A stretch of DNA of 61,970 nt from an uncultured Paludibacter sp. (GTDB lineage: Bacteria > Bacteroidota > Bacteroidia > Bacteroidales > Paludibacteraceae). Position 1 is the first letter of the stretch. Each line of letters begins with the position of its first letter. Positions 34,114-43,808 of the stretch are shown one piece after another. The translations under genes and the position numbers were made by a program. The notes below the pieces were generated by a model. That model was not told the DNA's origin. It worked only from the letters and a program-made list of their open reading frames with translations, and did no database searches. The stretch spans positions 1 through 61,970 of the forward strand of contig CALFXE010000083.1 in NCBI GenBank assembly GCA_937927845.1, read 5' to 3'.

Positions 34114-35016
34114 ATGAAAAAAATACGTGCAGCCATCATTGGATATGGTAATATAGGCAAATCAGTTTTAGAAGCTTTACAATCAGCGACTGATTTTGAA
34201 GTAGTTGGTGTTGTCAGAAGGTCTTCTTCAGCTAAAAATAACCCAATTGAATTAAGTGGAATAACTGTAACAGATGATATTTCAAAGCTTAATGTTGTTG
34301 ATGTAGCCATTGTATGTTCCCCTTCACGAAGCGTACCGGAACAAGTTACATCGATTTTGAAATTAGGCATTAATACAGTCGACAGTTATGATATTCACTC
34401 ATCAATATGGGATTATAAAAAAGAAATAGATCCTTTAGCACAGAAACACGATGCAGTCGCTATAATTGCAGCAGGTTGGGATCCGGGTAGCGATTCGGTT
34501 ATACGTGCACTTATGGAGGCAATGGCACCAAAAGGAATAACATATACGAATTTCGGACCTGGTATGAGTATGGGACACACTGTTGCAGTGAAAGGCATTA
34601 CAGGTGTAAAAAAGGCTTTGTCTATGACTATTCCTCTTGGAACAAGTGTACATCGTCGCATGGTGTATGTTGAGATAGAAGAAGGGTATAATTATGACGA
34701 AGTCGCACAAGCTATTAAAACGGATGCCTACTTCGCAAAGGATGAGACTCATGTTTTACAAGTTGAAAGTGTTGATTCACTGATTGATATGGGACACGGA
34801 GTAAGTATAAGTCGTAAGGGCGTATCGGGTGTAACATATAATCAATTATTTGAATTTAACATGAAGATAAACAACCCTTCACTCACAGCACAGATATTAG
34901 TTTCCTGTGCGAGAGCTACCATGAAAACAACACCAGGGGTATATACAATGATAGAAATACCGATGATTAATATGTTGTGTGGAGAAAAAGAAGAGTTGGT
35001 GAGAAGGTTGGTGTAA
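34114..35016 (+). CDS. ddh: meso-Diaminopimelate dehydrogenase
   Basis: A 300-residue NADP enzyme that makes meso-diaminopimelate in one step from tetrahydrodipicolinate and ammonia, bypassing the acyl branches of lysine and peptidoglycan synthesis. Evidence: IGYGNIGKSVLEAL, VVRRSSS (NADP phosphate site), DSYDIH, GWDPGSDSVIRAL, NFGPGMSMGHT and the C-terminal NNPSLTAQILVSCARA, all Ddh hallmarks. The presence of Ddh fits several Bacteroidales. Confidence 0.94.
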   Translation: MKKIRAAIIGYGNIGKSVLEALQSATDFEVVGVVRRSSSAKNNPIELSGITVTDDISKLNVVDVAIVCSPSRSVPEQVTSILKLGINTVDSYDIHSSIWDYKKEIDPLAQKHDAVAIIAAGWDPGSDSVIRALMEAMAPKGITYTNFGPGMSMGHTVAVKGITGVKKALSMTIPLGTSVHRRMVYVEIEEGYNYDEVAQAIKTDAYFAKDETHVLQVESVDSLIDMGHGVSISRKGVSGVTYNQLFEFNMKINNPSLTAQILVSCARATMKTTPGVYTMIEIPMINMLCGEKEELVRRLV

Positions 35017-35044
35017 TTATTCATATTATTCTAATATAAGTTTT

Positions 35045-36061
35045 ATGCACCCGGTATTATATGATATTTTTCGTAAATCGTCGGCACTTGTTCCTTTATC
35101 AATACTAATTAGAATTACGGGACAAGGTTTAGTTTTACCGTTATATCATGTTATATCTGATAATCCCTTAAAACACATCAAACATCTCTATAAGGTTTTA
35201 GATTCAAAAACTTTTGAAAAAGATATTGATTTTCTCCTAAAAAATTATGAAGTTGTTACTCCTGAATATTTGATTAAATGTGCTGAAAATCCCGAATTGC
35301 GTAAAAACAAAGCTTTTCTGATAACATTTGATGATGGTTTGCGAGAATTTTATGAAGTTGCAGCTCCAATCTTAAAACGTAAGGGTGTTCCTGCAATTTG
35401 CTTTTTAAACTCTGACTTCGTAGATAACAAAGATTTATTTTATAGATTAAAAGTCTCTTTGCTTATAGAAGAGATAAATAAAGTAGAACCTTCAAACTCT
35501 GCATTCATTAAAATTAGAAGTGCTTTTGAAGCATATGGCTTAATTTATCGAGGGGCATCTGATTTATTAAAAATCAAATTCATAAATAAAAAATTATTAG
35601 ATAAAGTAGCTGAAATTATATCTTTTGATTTTCAATCTTTCTTGAAGAACACACAACCATACATGAATCTTTCAGAAATAAAAGAACTTGAAAAACAAGG
35701 TTTTTATTTTGGGGCTCATTCTGTAAATCATCCGGAATTTCGTTTTATTGATAGTACTGAACAACAATTTCAAATAAATGAAAGTCTGAAATTTGTTCAA
35801 AACAATTTGCATCCGCAATCGAATTTCTTTGCTTTTCCCTTTACTGATTATGGTTTAGATAAGAGTTTTTTCGAAAGCATCAAACCACAAGTTGACATTA
35901 GCTTTGGTACTGCAAATCTAAAATTAGACGACATACCATCTAATTTTCAGCGTATTCCAATGGAAATACCAAATCGCAGTGATGCACAAACAATCTTAAA
36001 AACTGAATATTTAATTTTTTATGCAAAAAAAATATTTGGTTTAGAAAGAATAAAAAGATAG
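35045..36061 (+). CDS. Polysaccharide deacetylase (NodB-fold) family protein
   Basis: A 338-residue protein with FLITFDDGLREFYEVA (about residues 91-106), the NodB motif 1 with the catalytic and metal Asp pair, and FGAHSVNHPEF (about 229), motif 2 with the two metal His residues. There is no clear signal peptide. Members remove N-acetyl groups from glycans or act in envelope polysaccharide assembly. It converges on an acyltransferase, flippase and aminoacyltransferase-like operon, so a surface-glycan role is likely. The substrate is unknown. Confidence 0.85.
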   Translation: MHPVLYDIFRKSSALVPLSILIRITGQGLVLPLYHVISDNPLKHIKHLYKVLDSKTFEKDIDFLLKNYEVVTPEYLIKCAENPELRKNKAFLITFDDGLREFYEVAAPILKRKGVPAICFLNSDFVDNKDLFYRLKVSLLIEEINKVEPSNSAFIKIRSAFEAYGLIYRGASDLLKIKFINKKLLDKVAEIISFDFQSFLKNTQPYMNLSEIKELEKQGFYFGAHSVNHPEFRFIDSTEQQFQINESLKFVQNNLHPQSNFFAFPFTDYGLDKSFFESIKPQVDISFGTANLKLDDIPSNFQRIPMEIPNRSDAQTILKTEYLIFYAKKIFGLERIKR

Positions 36062-36081
36062 TTGTTTCAAATTCAACACGT

Positions 36082-36648
36082 TCACATTAACTCATCTTGT
36101 GTACAATCCCATTCATAATCTCTGGTCTTTGGAATAAATTCCAAATTATTTGATGACTCAATCACAACAACATTCGATGGAATATCTTGCCTGATAACAC
36201 ATCCTGCACCAATAGTCACATTATCACCAATTGTAACTCCTGCGGTAATAGCACAATTCGAACCTATCCAAACATTATCACCTATTGTTATTCCTTTTTT
36301 AAATCCACGCTTTCTATGATCGTATTTGTAATGATTTGTTGTTGTTATTGAACTGTTTGAACCAATACTAACATTATTGCCCAATTTCAAGCCTCCGGTC
36401 GCATTAATATAAATACCCAAATTATCTCCAGGATCACAACATACACCTTTTTCAATATATTCCCAACCATAAATCACAGAAGTAAAATGTACAGGCCAAG
36501 GTATTTTTCTGTTGATACCAATAATCTTTTGCCAAATAAAATATCGTTTAAATATTGTAGCATAGGAAGAATAACCCACATTTCTTTTAAATTGAGGATA
36601 TGCATGTCGTATTATAATTTTCAAAAAACTATTGATGAGACTTTTCAT
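36082..36648 (-). CDS. Hexapeptide-repeat acyltransferase (serine acetyltransferase-like)
   Basis: A 188-residue left-handed beta-helix protein: hexapeptide repeats NNVSIGSNSSI, KGITIGDNVWIGSNCAITAG and VTIGDNVTIGAGCVI, with His in TTTNHYKYDH as the likely catalytic base. Such enzymes acetylate sugars or serine; in this setting O-acetylation of a surface glycan is the better guess. Its start overlaps the end of the flippase gene by 20 nt, so it is the last gene of that operon. Confidence 0.87.
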   Translation of the reverse strand: MKSLINSFLKIIIRHAYPQFKRNVGYSSYATIFKRYFIWQKIIGINRKIPWPVHFTSVIYGWEYIEKGVCCDPGDNLGIYINATGGLKLGNNVSIGSNSSITTTNHYKYDHRKRGFKKGITIGDNVWIGSNCAITAGVTIGDNVTIGAGCVIRQDIPSNVVVIESSNNLEFIPKTRDYEWDCTQDELM

Positions 36649-37915
36649 GAAATTTTTTCTTTAATATTCGTTTAACATAGAGATCGATATATAAATAATG
36701 CAAAGCTACACTTAACGAGATTAATAATATCATATAATTAAACTGAACTGTAGCAGAAAACAAATATAGTAAAACAACTTGAAATGCTATGTTTGAAAAG
36801 TTGAAATACAATAAAAACTTTTGCTTCCTTAAGATATCAGCTAAAGAGCTGATTGGAGAATAATTAGCATTTAATAGAATGGCAATAGCAAAATATTTGA
36901 CAAGGCTACCAGAATCATACCATTGATTACCAAATATCAAACTAAAAATATTCGAGCCTAATAACGAGAATATCAACAAGATAATGAAAGTCCAATAAAA
37001 AATATTTTTCTGAATTTTTCTCGTAAATTGTAGTATTCTTTCAGGTGATGTGTAATATAAAGTGGACGCCTCTTTTTTAAATACTTGAGATATTGATGAA
37101 GTTATAAAACCGAGTGGTTGACGAATAATATTGTTTGCAAAAAAGTAAATACCAGCCAGTTCAATTGTATAAAAATATGATATTAATAAGGGTAGTCCAA
37201 TGTTTGAAATAGTATTCAATACAGATCCTACAGTTGAATACTTAAAAAAATCTTTGTATTCAATAAATTGTAATTTTATGTTGTTTATTGAGACACCATC
37301 AAAAATACCGGATTTTTCATTTTTATAGAAAAAAATAATAAAAAAAACAGTGGAGAAAATGTAGCCTGCAACAGTTCCATAAATTAGTCCCATTGAAATC
37401 ATTAACACACCAAACAATATCTTTAATATTGTAGAACTAATACTATAAATCAGCTTAGCATTCATGATTTTTTTAAATTCCGATTCTCTGTTAAACCAAT
37501 TCTCCAAAGAATTATAAACACCCAGAAAGAACACCCCCAAAGTAATTGAAATAATTAATCTGAAATGATTATCTATATTAAAAAAATTTATTAGTAAATG
37601 TTTGAATAAAAATAATAGACAAAACGAAATCAAGGCAACAAAAAAGGAACTTGTTAGGCATAAAACCAAAATATTTTTTGCATCTTCTCTTTTTTGTGGT
37701 AACATAATCGTCAATTCATACCTCAATGCTGCAATACTTCCAACTATGCCGATAATTGCCATAAAGTTAGATAAATCTCCATAATCATTCTTTGAGTAAA
37801 TACGAGCTAATACAATTGTTGAAACAAACAAAATTAATTGAGAAAGTGCTGTTCCGGTTGATAGTATTAATATATTTTGAATGAATGAATGTGATTTTAA
37901 TTTGCCGATTTTCAC
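36629..37915 (-). CDS. Wzx-like oligosaccharide flippase
   Basis: A 428-residue polytopic membrane protein of the MATE/polysaccharide transporter type. It starts FIQNILILSTGTALSQLILFVSTIVLARIY (read FIQNILILSTGTALSQ; about a dozen hydrophobic segments follow), with YGDLSNF and the PLGFITSSISQVFKKEAS region typical of RfbX/Wzx proteins. It would flip undecaprenyl-linked oligosaccharides across the inner membrane. No glycosyltransferase is adjacent, which is unusual for a flippase. Confidence 0.9.
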   Translation of the reverse strand: MKIGKLKSHSFIQNILILSTGTALSQLILFVSTIVLARIYSKNDYGDLSNFMAIIGIVGSIAALRYELTIMLPQKREDAKNILVLCLTSSFFVALISFCLLFLFKHLLINFFNIDNHFRLIISITLGVFFLGVYNSLENWFNRESEFKKIMNAKLIYSISSTILKILFGVLMISMGLIYGTVAGYIFSTVFFIIFFYKNEKSGIFDGVSINNIKLQFIEYKDFFKYSTVGSVLNTISNIGLPLLISYFYTIELAGIYFFANNIIRQPLGFITSSISQVFKKEASTLYYTSPERILQFTRKIQKNIFYWTFIILLIFSLLGSNIFSLIFGNQWYDSGSLVKYFAIAILLNANYSPISSLADILRKQKFLLYFNFSNIAFQVVLLYLFSATVQFNYMILLISLSVALHYLYIDLYVKRILKKKFHEKSHQ

Positions 37916-37956
37916 TATTATAATTTTGCTTTTTAATATTAATTTTTGTCGATATC

Positions 37957-38826
37957 TTATATTCTCCCTATTAAAAACGAAGGTCTGAAGCGTTTTATTA
38001 CATAATACGGTTGGTTTTTTGCTCCAAATCCTTTGTAAAATCGTGCGATCCCCTCTACAGACGAGCCTTCGAAATCTAATATTATTTCTTGCCCTGACGA
38101 TATTTTAATAATATCATCTATTATACAAAACATTGCTGATTTTTCTCTCCCTTCTTTATTCGATGCCGGAATTAAAAATGTTATTCGATTTTTAAATTGC
38201 GTATAAGCTAAAGCCGCAATCAAATTATTATTATCATCCAAAGCTCCAACTAAATTTATAATTTTATGTGCGATTCCGTGCGTTATTAATTCTTCTAAAC
38301 AATTATATTTTATTTTTTTATGTTCTTCATAGAATGTTATGAAGTTTTCCGACTGAATATTATATATCGTTTTTAATTTATTTTTATTTGCTTTTTCTAT
38401 GTTGCGAATAGTGTTTTTAGAGAAATCTTTAATAATTTCCTCATATGGTTTATTCAAAGAAAGTATATAGTTTGGATATTGAATTGCCAATGATAATTTA
38501 TTGGAAAAATTTAGGTTAAGTTGATAACTGTATGATGGTAACTTCTTTATAAATAATAATATGATTTCTTTTGTAATAGGTTCAGCACTAAACACACCAA
38601 GTTGTTGTGATAATAATGGTTGTACTAAATATGGTATCTTGTATTTTCTTTTTATTGGAACAGGCATCAGATACTTGAAATCTTCAGTAACCAACGCTTC
38701 CCATTTAGGTGATACTATATCCAAATACCATGATAAAGCATAAACTAAACCATTATCGGCTTGATTAATACCTTCATCCCACTTTTCTTTATCAATTAAA
38801 TTGTGTGTTAAATGCTTTATAATCAT
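37957..38826 (-). CDS. FemAB/GNAT-like acyl- or aminoacyltransferase
   Basis: A 289-residue soluble protein. The N-terminal half (YALSWYLDIVSPKWEALV, LMPVPIKRKY, LSQQLGVFS) and the C-terminal half (LVGALDDNNNLIAALAY, then DFEGSSVEGIARFYKGFGA) follow the pattern of FemAB-related GNAT-fold proteins found in exopolysaccharide clusters. The DFEGS..RFYKGFGA motif is usual in this group. It may attach an amino acid or acyl group to a surface glycan or peptidoglycan precursor. It is the first gene of the three-gene minus-strand group, 41 bp upstream of the flippase. No exact function can be given. Confidence 0.75.
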   Translation of the reverse strand: MIIKHLTHNLIDKEKWDEGINQADNGLVYALSWYLDIVSPKWEALVTEDFKYLMPVPIKRKYKIPYLVQPLLSQQLGVFSAEPITKEIILLFIKKLPSYSYQLNLNFSNKLSLAIQYPNYILSLNKPYEEIIKDFSKNTIRNIEKANKNKLKTIYNIQSENFITFYEEHKKIKYNCLEELITHGIAHKIINLVGALDDNNNLIAALAYTQFKNRITFLIPASNKEGREKSAMFCIIDDIIKISSGQEIILDFEGSSVEGIARFYKGFGAKNQPYYVIKRFRPSFLIGRI

Positions 38827-38936
38827 AAAAATGGTTGATTTCTAAATTTTTCGTGAAAATTTCAAACAAAAATACATGAATTAAAGTATATAACCATATT
38901 ATTTATATTCAATTTTCATATTTAAAAAGAAAACAC

Positions 38937-38944
38937 TAATTTTG
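38937..38944 (+). promoter_or_regulatory. Predicted -7 box for bactofilin
   Basis: TAATTTTG matches TAnnTTTG, 30 nt before the ATG at 38975. It rules out the in-frame TTG at 38942 as the start. Confidence 0.6.
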
Positions 38945-38974
38945 AAGTCGAATTTTTTGTTTTATAAAAGCGGT

Positions 38975-39334
38975 ATGGCGAAAGAAATTATAAATCAGTC
39001 AGGGTTAATTTATAACTCACTTACCTGCGGTAGCGTAATAACCGGTAATATCGTATCCGACAGTGATTTCCGAATTGATGGTGAAATCAATGGTAATGTT
39101 GAATGTAAAGGTAAAATTGTTATCGGACGTACCGGCGTTTTTAAGGGCAATATAAAGTGTGAGAATGCTGAAATAATCGGTTTACTTGAGGGTGATATCG
39201 AAGTTTTAGAAACGGTCACATTAAGATCATCAGCTAATTTGACAGGAGACATAAAAACGAAATTCTTAGTAGTGGAACCGAATGCTATTTTTAATGGTAG
39301 TTGTTCCATGAAAGCTGAGACTACTGCTAATTAA
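38975..39334 (+). CDS. Bactofilin (polymer-forming cytoskeletal protein)
   Basis: About 119 residues from the ATG at 38975 (MAKEIINQSG). The central DUF583 beta-helix is visible: GSVITGNIVSDSDFRIDGEI, NGNVECKGKIVIGRTGVFKG, then LRSSANLTGDIKTKFLVVEP. Bactofilins self-assemble into filaments on the inner membrane and help to shape cells or place envelope machinery. A monocistronic unit: promoter box upstream and a clean Rho-independent terminator directly after. Confidence 0.93.
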   Translation: MAKEIINQSGLIYNSLTCGSVITGNIVSDSDFRIDGEINGNVECKGKIVIGRTGVFKGNIKCENAEIIGLLEGDIEVLETVTLRSSANLTGDIKTKFLVVEPNAIFNGSCSMKAETTAN

Positions 39335-39340
39335 TCACTT

Positions 39341-39372
39341 AAGCGTTGAAACTATCTCAACGCTTTTATTTT
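39341..39372 (+). terminator. Rho-independent terminator after bactofilin
   Basis: AAGCGTTGA (39341-39349) and TCAACGCTT (39357-39365) pair perfectly around a 7-nt loop, followed by a T-rich run. Confidence 0.9.
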
Positions 39373-39379
39373 TTTATAT

Positions 39380-40366
39380 ATGCAATATAAAGCTTATGTT
39401 GTTGAAGAGCTTGATAAACAATTCATATCTTCAATAAAAATTCTTGATACTGATAATCTTCCAAAAGGAGATTTGTTGGTTAAGGTTCATTATTCATCTT
39501 TAAACTATAAAGATGCGTTATCGGCAACCGGCAATAAAGGAGTTACGAAACATTATCCTCATACACCCGGTATTGATTCGGCTGGTGTTGTTATACATTC
39601 TGATTCACCTCTTTTTGATGTTGACGATGAAGTTATTGTTACAGGCTATGATCTTGGTATGAACACTCCCGGCGGATTTGGAGAATATATTAGCGTACCC
39701 GCCGAATGGGCAGTAAAACTACCTCAAAATATAACACTTAAAGAGTCGATGATTATTGGTACAGCAGGTTTTACGGCAGGCATATCGATGCTTAGACTTA
39801 CTGAATTAGTTAAGCCTTCTGATGGAGAGATTATTGTTTCCGGTGCTACCGGCGGTGTTGGTTCAATGGCTTTGTCTATGCTTTCTAAAAAAGGCTATAA
39901 AACTATTGCTGTTTCAGGTAAAGAACAAGAATATGATTTTTTAAAATCATGCGGTGCTGATAAAATTATTGCTCGCAAAGATTTTTTAAGTTCTGATGAT
40001 AAAGCTCTATTTCCTGGCATTTATGCCGGTGCAATTGATACTGTAGGTGGTGATATTCTGTCTCGTATAATTAAATCTCTTAAATCTATGGGTGCTGTAA
40101 CTACTTGTGGTAGTGTTGCTTCTACTAATCTATCTTTGAATGTTTTTCCATTTATTTTAAGAGCAGTAACACTAATAGGTATCTCTGCACAGAATTATCC
40201 AACTGAATTGAGAGCTGATTTGTGGAGCCGACTTTCTACGGATTTAAAACCAGATAACTTAATGAGTTTGTATACGGAAATTACAATGTATGACTTGCCC
40301 CGTACTATAAATTTAATTTTGGAAGGGAAAATTAAAGGTCGTACATTAGTCAAAATAGCTGATTGA
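39380..40366 (+). CDS. YhdH/YhfP-family NADPH-dependent quinone/acrylyl-CoA reductase
   Basis: A 328-residue medium-chain dehydrogenase/reductase without zinc ligands: SSLNYKDALSATGNKG, HTPGIDSAGVV, GTAGFTAGISM, then the NADPH fold VSGATGGVGSMALSML. These are the marks of the YhdH/AcuI subfamily, which reduces acrylyl-CoA to propionyl-CoA or quinone-like enones. It begins 8 bp after the bactofilin terminator T-run. The physiological substrate here is not known. Confidence 0.9.
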   Translation: MQYKAYVVEELDKQFISSIKILDTDNLPKGDLLVKVHYSSLNYKDALSATGNKGVTKHYPHTPGIDSAGVVIHSDSPLFDVDDEVIVTGYDLGMNTPGGFGEYISVPAEWAVKLPQNITLKESMIIGTAGFTAGISMLRLTELVKPSDGEIIVSGATGGVGSMALSMLSKKGYKTIAVSGKEQEYDFLKSCGADKIIARKDFLSSDDKALFPGIYAGAIDTVGGDILSRIIKSLKSMGAVTTCGSVASTNLSLNVFPFILRAVTLIGISAQNYPTELRADLWSRLSTDLKPDNLMSLYTEITMYDLPRTINLILEGKIKGRTLVKIAD

Positions 40367-40421
40367 AAATGTACAAAGAAACATATAATAAAAATTTAAA
40401 CATCTTAATATATAAATAAAA

Positions 40422-42224
40422 ATGTGCGGAATCGCAATGGTAAGGTTATTAAAACCTTTAGAGTATTATCAGACAAAATATGGATCGTGGCATTATGGTT
40501 TGCAAAAGATGTATCTTTTGATGGAAAAACAGCATAATCGCGGACAAGAAGGTGCAGGTATTGCGGGTGTAAAATTGGATGTTTCTCCTGGAGAAGAATA
40601 TATCTGGCGCGAAAGGGTAGAAGGTAAGAACGCAATTCAGCAGATATTTGCAGATATTAATGACAAGATAGATTCAGCAGGAGTGGACATTCTTGAAGAT
40701 GTTGATAAAGCTCGCAAATCTTTACCGTTTGTGGCTGATATGTATCTTGGACATTTAAGATATAGTACAACTAATTTGAATGGTGGTGTGAGTCATTTAC
40801 ATCCTTTTCTGAGAAGGCACAATTGGAAAAATAGAACTTTACTTATTGCAGGTAATTTTAACTTGACAAATGTTGATGAGTTATTTGACTATCTTACATT
40901 AAAAGGACAACATCCAAGAGATGTTGGTGATACTTTTTTAATGCTTGAGCAGATGGGATTCCGACTCGATATGGAAGTGCAGAAAGAATATGATTTTATT
41001 AAACAACGGTATACCAACGATATAACTATAACCAATAAAATTGAAGAGCAATTAGATATTGCGTCAATAATCAGAAAAAGTGAGTATATGTGGGATGGGG
41101 GATATGTTATTGCAGGTATGCTCGGACATGGCGATGCGTTTGTTTTCAGAGACTCTAAAGGCATTCGTCCATGTTTTTATTATGCCGATGATGAAATTGT
41201 TGTAGTAGCATCAGAACGTCCTGTAATACAAACATCTATGAATGTTGTAGAAAAGGATGTGCATGAATTAGCTCCCGGTAAGGCTATGATAATTAAGAAA
41301 AACGGCAATATATCTTTTGAAACAATCAGAGAAGAAGATAGCAATCTAAGACGATGTTCATTTGAACGTATTTATTTTTCAAGAGGTAGTGATATTGATA
41401 TATATAAAGAGCGAAAAATGTTAGGTTGTTCGTTGTCAACTCAAATCCTCAATGCAGTAGATAATGATGTTGAAAACTCTGTTTTTACGTTTATTCCAAA
41501 CACTGCTGAAGTGGCTTTTCATGGGATGATTGATGGTATCAAAACTAAAACTAAACATATCCCACGCACTGAAAAAGTACTTATAAAAGATATAAAACTA
41601 CGTACCTTTATCTCTCAAAATAAAGAAAGAGATGATTTGGCTACTCACGTATACGATATTACATATGGCTCGATTAGAAGAGGTAAAACCGATAATCTTA
41701 TTGCTATAGACGATTCTATTGTAAGGGGTACTACCTTAAAACAAAGTCTGTTGAAAATAATGAATCGTCTCGAACCTAAAAAAATAGTGATTGTATCATC
41801 CTCTCCACAAGTAAGATATCCTGATTATTACGGTATAGACATGTCGAGAATGTCAGAGTTTATTGCGTTTCGAGCTGCAATTCAATTATTGAAAGACACC
41901 GGTCGACAATCCATAATTGATGAAGTTTATAGAAAATCTAAAGCTCAAATAGATATTCCTAAAGAAAAAATAGTTAATTTTGTTACCGAAATATACAAAC
42001 CCTTTACTCCGGAAGAAATTTCTGCTCAAATAGCAAAAATGCTTACACCTGAAGAAGTTGATTGTCCTGTAGAGTTAGTGTATCAAACAATTGAAGGTTT
42101 ACATAAGGCTTGTCCAAATCATCTTGGTGATTGGTATTTTACAGGTAAATATCCAACGGCAGGTGGTAATAAGCTTGTTAATCAGGCTTTTATAAATTAT
42201 TACGAAGGTAAAGAAATGAAATAA
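40422..42224 (+). CDS. purF: Amidophosphoribosyltransferase, long Bacteroidota form
   Basis: Glutamine PRPP amidotransferase starts purine synthesis by making 5-phosphoribosylamine. Cys2 of MCGIAMVR is the glutaminase nucleophile, exposed directly after Met without a propeptide. HNRGQEGAGIAG and LGHLRYST complete that domain. The phosphoribosyltransferase half has the PRPP loop IAIDDSIVRGTTLKQSL (about residue 424). At 600 residues it is longer than E. coli PurF (505), with an insert between residues 60 and 110 and a C-terminal extension. The long form may be a paralogue with a specialised role. Confidence 0.88.
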   Translation: MCGIAMVRLLKPLEYYQTKYGSWHYGLQKMYLLMEKQHNRGQEGAGIAGVKLDVSPGEEYIWRERVEGKNAIQQIFADINDKIDSAGVDILEDVDKARKSLPFVADMYLGHLRYSTTNLNGGVSHLHPFLRRHNWKNRTLLIAGNFNLTNVDELFDYLTLKGQHPRDVGDTFLMLEQMGFRLDMEVQKEYDFIKQRYTNDITITNKIEEQLDIASIIRKSEYMWDGGYVIAGMLGHGDAFVFRDSKGIRPCFYYADDEIVVVASERPVIQTSMNVVEKDVHELAPGKAMIIKKNGNISFETIREEDSNLRRCSFERIYFSRGSDIDIYKERKMLGCSLSTQILNAVDNDVENSVFTFIPNTAEVAFHGMIDGIKTKTKHIPRTEKVLIKDIKLRTFISQNKERDDLATHVYDITYGSIRRGKTDNLIAIDDSIVRGTTLKQSLLKIMNRLEPKKIVIVSSSPQVRYPDYYGIDMSRMSEFIAFRAAIQLLKDTGRQSIIDEVYRKSKAQIDIPKEKIVNFVTEIYKPFTPEEISAQIAKMLTPEEVDCPVELVYQTIEGLHKACPNHLGDWYFTGKYPTAGGNKLVNQAFINYYEGKEMK

Positions 42225-42243
42225 TTAATATTAATTTATATTT

Positions 42244-42681
42244 ATGTTGAAAGAAATTCTATCCATTTCCGGTAAACCGGGATTATTCAAAATGGTTTCA
42301 CAGGGAAAAAATATGGTTATTGTTGAGTCTTTAATTGACGGTAAACGAATACCTGCATATACTAAAGATAAGGTTATATCATTAGGTGATATTGCAATCT
42401 ATACTGATAAAGAGGAAGTTGCATTAAGACAAGTTTTCGAAAATATCAGTAAAAAGGAAAATGGAGGTGCTTGTCAAATCGATCCAAAGTCTGATAATAA
42501 TATTCTTCGAAAATACATGGAAGAGATTTTACCTGAATATGATCGCGATAGAGTATATCCAAGTGATATGAGAAAAATATTTTCTTGGTATAATATTTTG
42601 ATTAATAATGGTGTAACCGATTTTTCTGAAAAAGAAAAAGAAGAAAAGAAAGAAGAAACGGAAGAAACTAAAGCTGAATAA
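42244..42681 (+). CDS. DUF5606 family protein
   Basis: A 145-residue soluble protein recognisable as DUF5606: MLKEILSISGKPGLFKMVSQ, VVESLIDGKRIPAY, LGDIAIYT, and VYPSDMRKIFSWYNIL. It ends in a Lys/Glu-rich low-complexity tail. It lies 19 bp after the purF gene and 24 bp before nif3, so probably in one transcript. No function is known to me. Confidence 0.82.
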   Translation: MLKEILSISGKPGLFKMVSQGKNMVIVESLIDGKRIPAYTKDKVISLGDIAIYTDKEEVALRQVFENISKKENGGACQIDPKSDNNILRKYMEEILPEYDRDRVYPSDMRKIFSWYNILINNGVTDFSEKEKEEKKEETEETKAE

Positions 42682-42705
42682 TATATCCATAAAATTTTAT
42701 AGGTA

Positions 42706-43803
42706 TTGAAATTATTTGAAATTACAGATATTATTGAATCATTTGCACCACTTTCTTTGCAGGAAAGTTATGATAATGCAGGTTTAATTATCGGTCAACC
42801 TGATAATGATGACATTATTGGTGCATTGCTATGTATCGATGTTACTGAAGAGGTAATCGATGAAGCTATTTCAAAAAAATGTAATCTAATAATTTCACAT
42901 CATCCTTTGATTTTTAATGGTTTAAAGAAGATAACCGGACAAAATGCTGTTCAACGCTGTGTTATAAAGGCTATCAAGAATGATATTGCAATATATGCTG
43001 CTCACACAAATATTGACAATGTTATTAATGGTGTAAATGGTAAAATTGCTGATAAGCTTGGCTTAATAAACAGAAAAGTTTTATTGCCAAAATCAGATAC
43101 GCTATTAAAAATATCTACATTTGTCCCGAAAATACATGCACAACGTGTTAGAGATGCCATGTTTGAAGCAGGAGCCGGATATATTGGCAATTACGATTCG
43201 TGCAGTTTTAATATGGAAGGTTACGGTAGCTTTAAAGCAAATGACAATGCAAATCCATTTGTAGGCAAGCTAAATGAAATTCACTACGAAACTGAAATAA
43301 AAATTGAAGTTATTCTACCGGAACATATTAAAAATAAAGTGCTTAGTGCATTGATAAAAGCACATCCTTATGAAGAACCGGCATTTGATATTTATCCCCT
43401 TTTAAATAATCATAATCAAATAGGGTCAGGGTTGATTGGAGAATTAGAAAGTCCGATTAATGAACTTGATTTTTTTCAGAGATTAAAAGAAATATTTGGT
43501 TTGAGTGTACTAAAACACACTGCCATCCTCAATAAGGATATAAAGAAAGTAGCTATTTGCGGTGGGTCAGGCAGTTTTCTATTAGAACAAGCTATTCGAT
43601 TAGGAGCAGATATTTTTATATCAGGTGATTTCAAATATCATGATTACTTCAATTCAGAAAATAAAATTATTATTGCAGATGTAGGACATTTTGAGACAGA
43701 ACAGTTTACAAAAGAATTGTTTTATGATATTATTCGAAAAAAATTTCCTACCTTTGCAGTCCATATTTCAAAAATAAATACAAATCCAATTATTTATTTC
43801 TAA
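42706..43803 (+). CDS. Nif3-like dinuclear metal-centre protein (TTG start)
   Basis: A 365-residue member of the NIF3/GTP cyclohydrolase I type 2 family: SLQESYDNAGLIIG, NLIISHHPLIFNGLKK (metal His pair), YAAHTNID, then the inserted PII-like domain (about 135-245), GDFKYHDYF and DVGHFETEQF (metal His and Glu). The start must be the TTG at 42706, because it alone gives the normal N-terminus KLFEITDIIESFAPLSLQES and no upstream ATG is in frame. The family has a toroidal hexamer and a disputed role. It sits 5 bp before a zinc-ribbon coiled-coil gene, a common pairing. Confidence 0.92.
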   Translation: MKLFEITDIIESFAPLSLQESYDNAGLIIGQPDNDDIIGALLCIDVTEEVIDEAISKKCNLIISHHPLIFNGLKKITGQNAVQRCVIKAIKNDIAIYAAHTNIDNVINGVNGKIADKLGLINRKVLLPKSDTLLKISTFVPKIHAQRVRDAMFEAGAGYIGNYDSCSFNMEGYGSFKANDNANPFVGKLNEIHYETEIKIEVILPEHIKNKVLSALIKAHPYEEPAFDIYPLLNNHNQIGSGLIGELESPINELDFFQRLKEIFGLSVLKHTAILNKDIKKVAICGGSGSFLLEQAIRLGADIFISGDFKYHDYFNSENKIIIADVGHFETEQFTKELFYDIIRKKFPTFAVHISKINTNPIIYF

Positions 43804-43808
43804 CAAAA

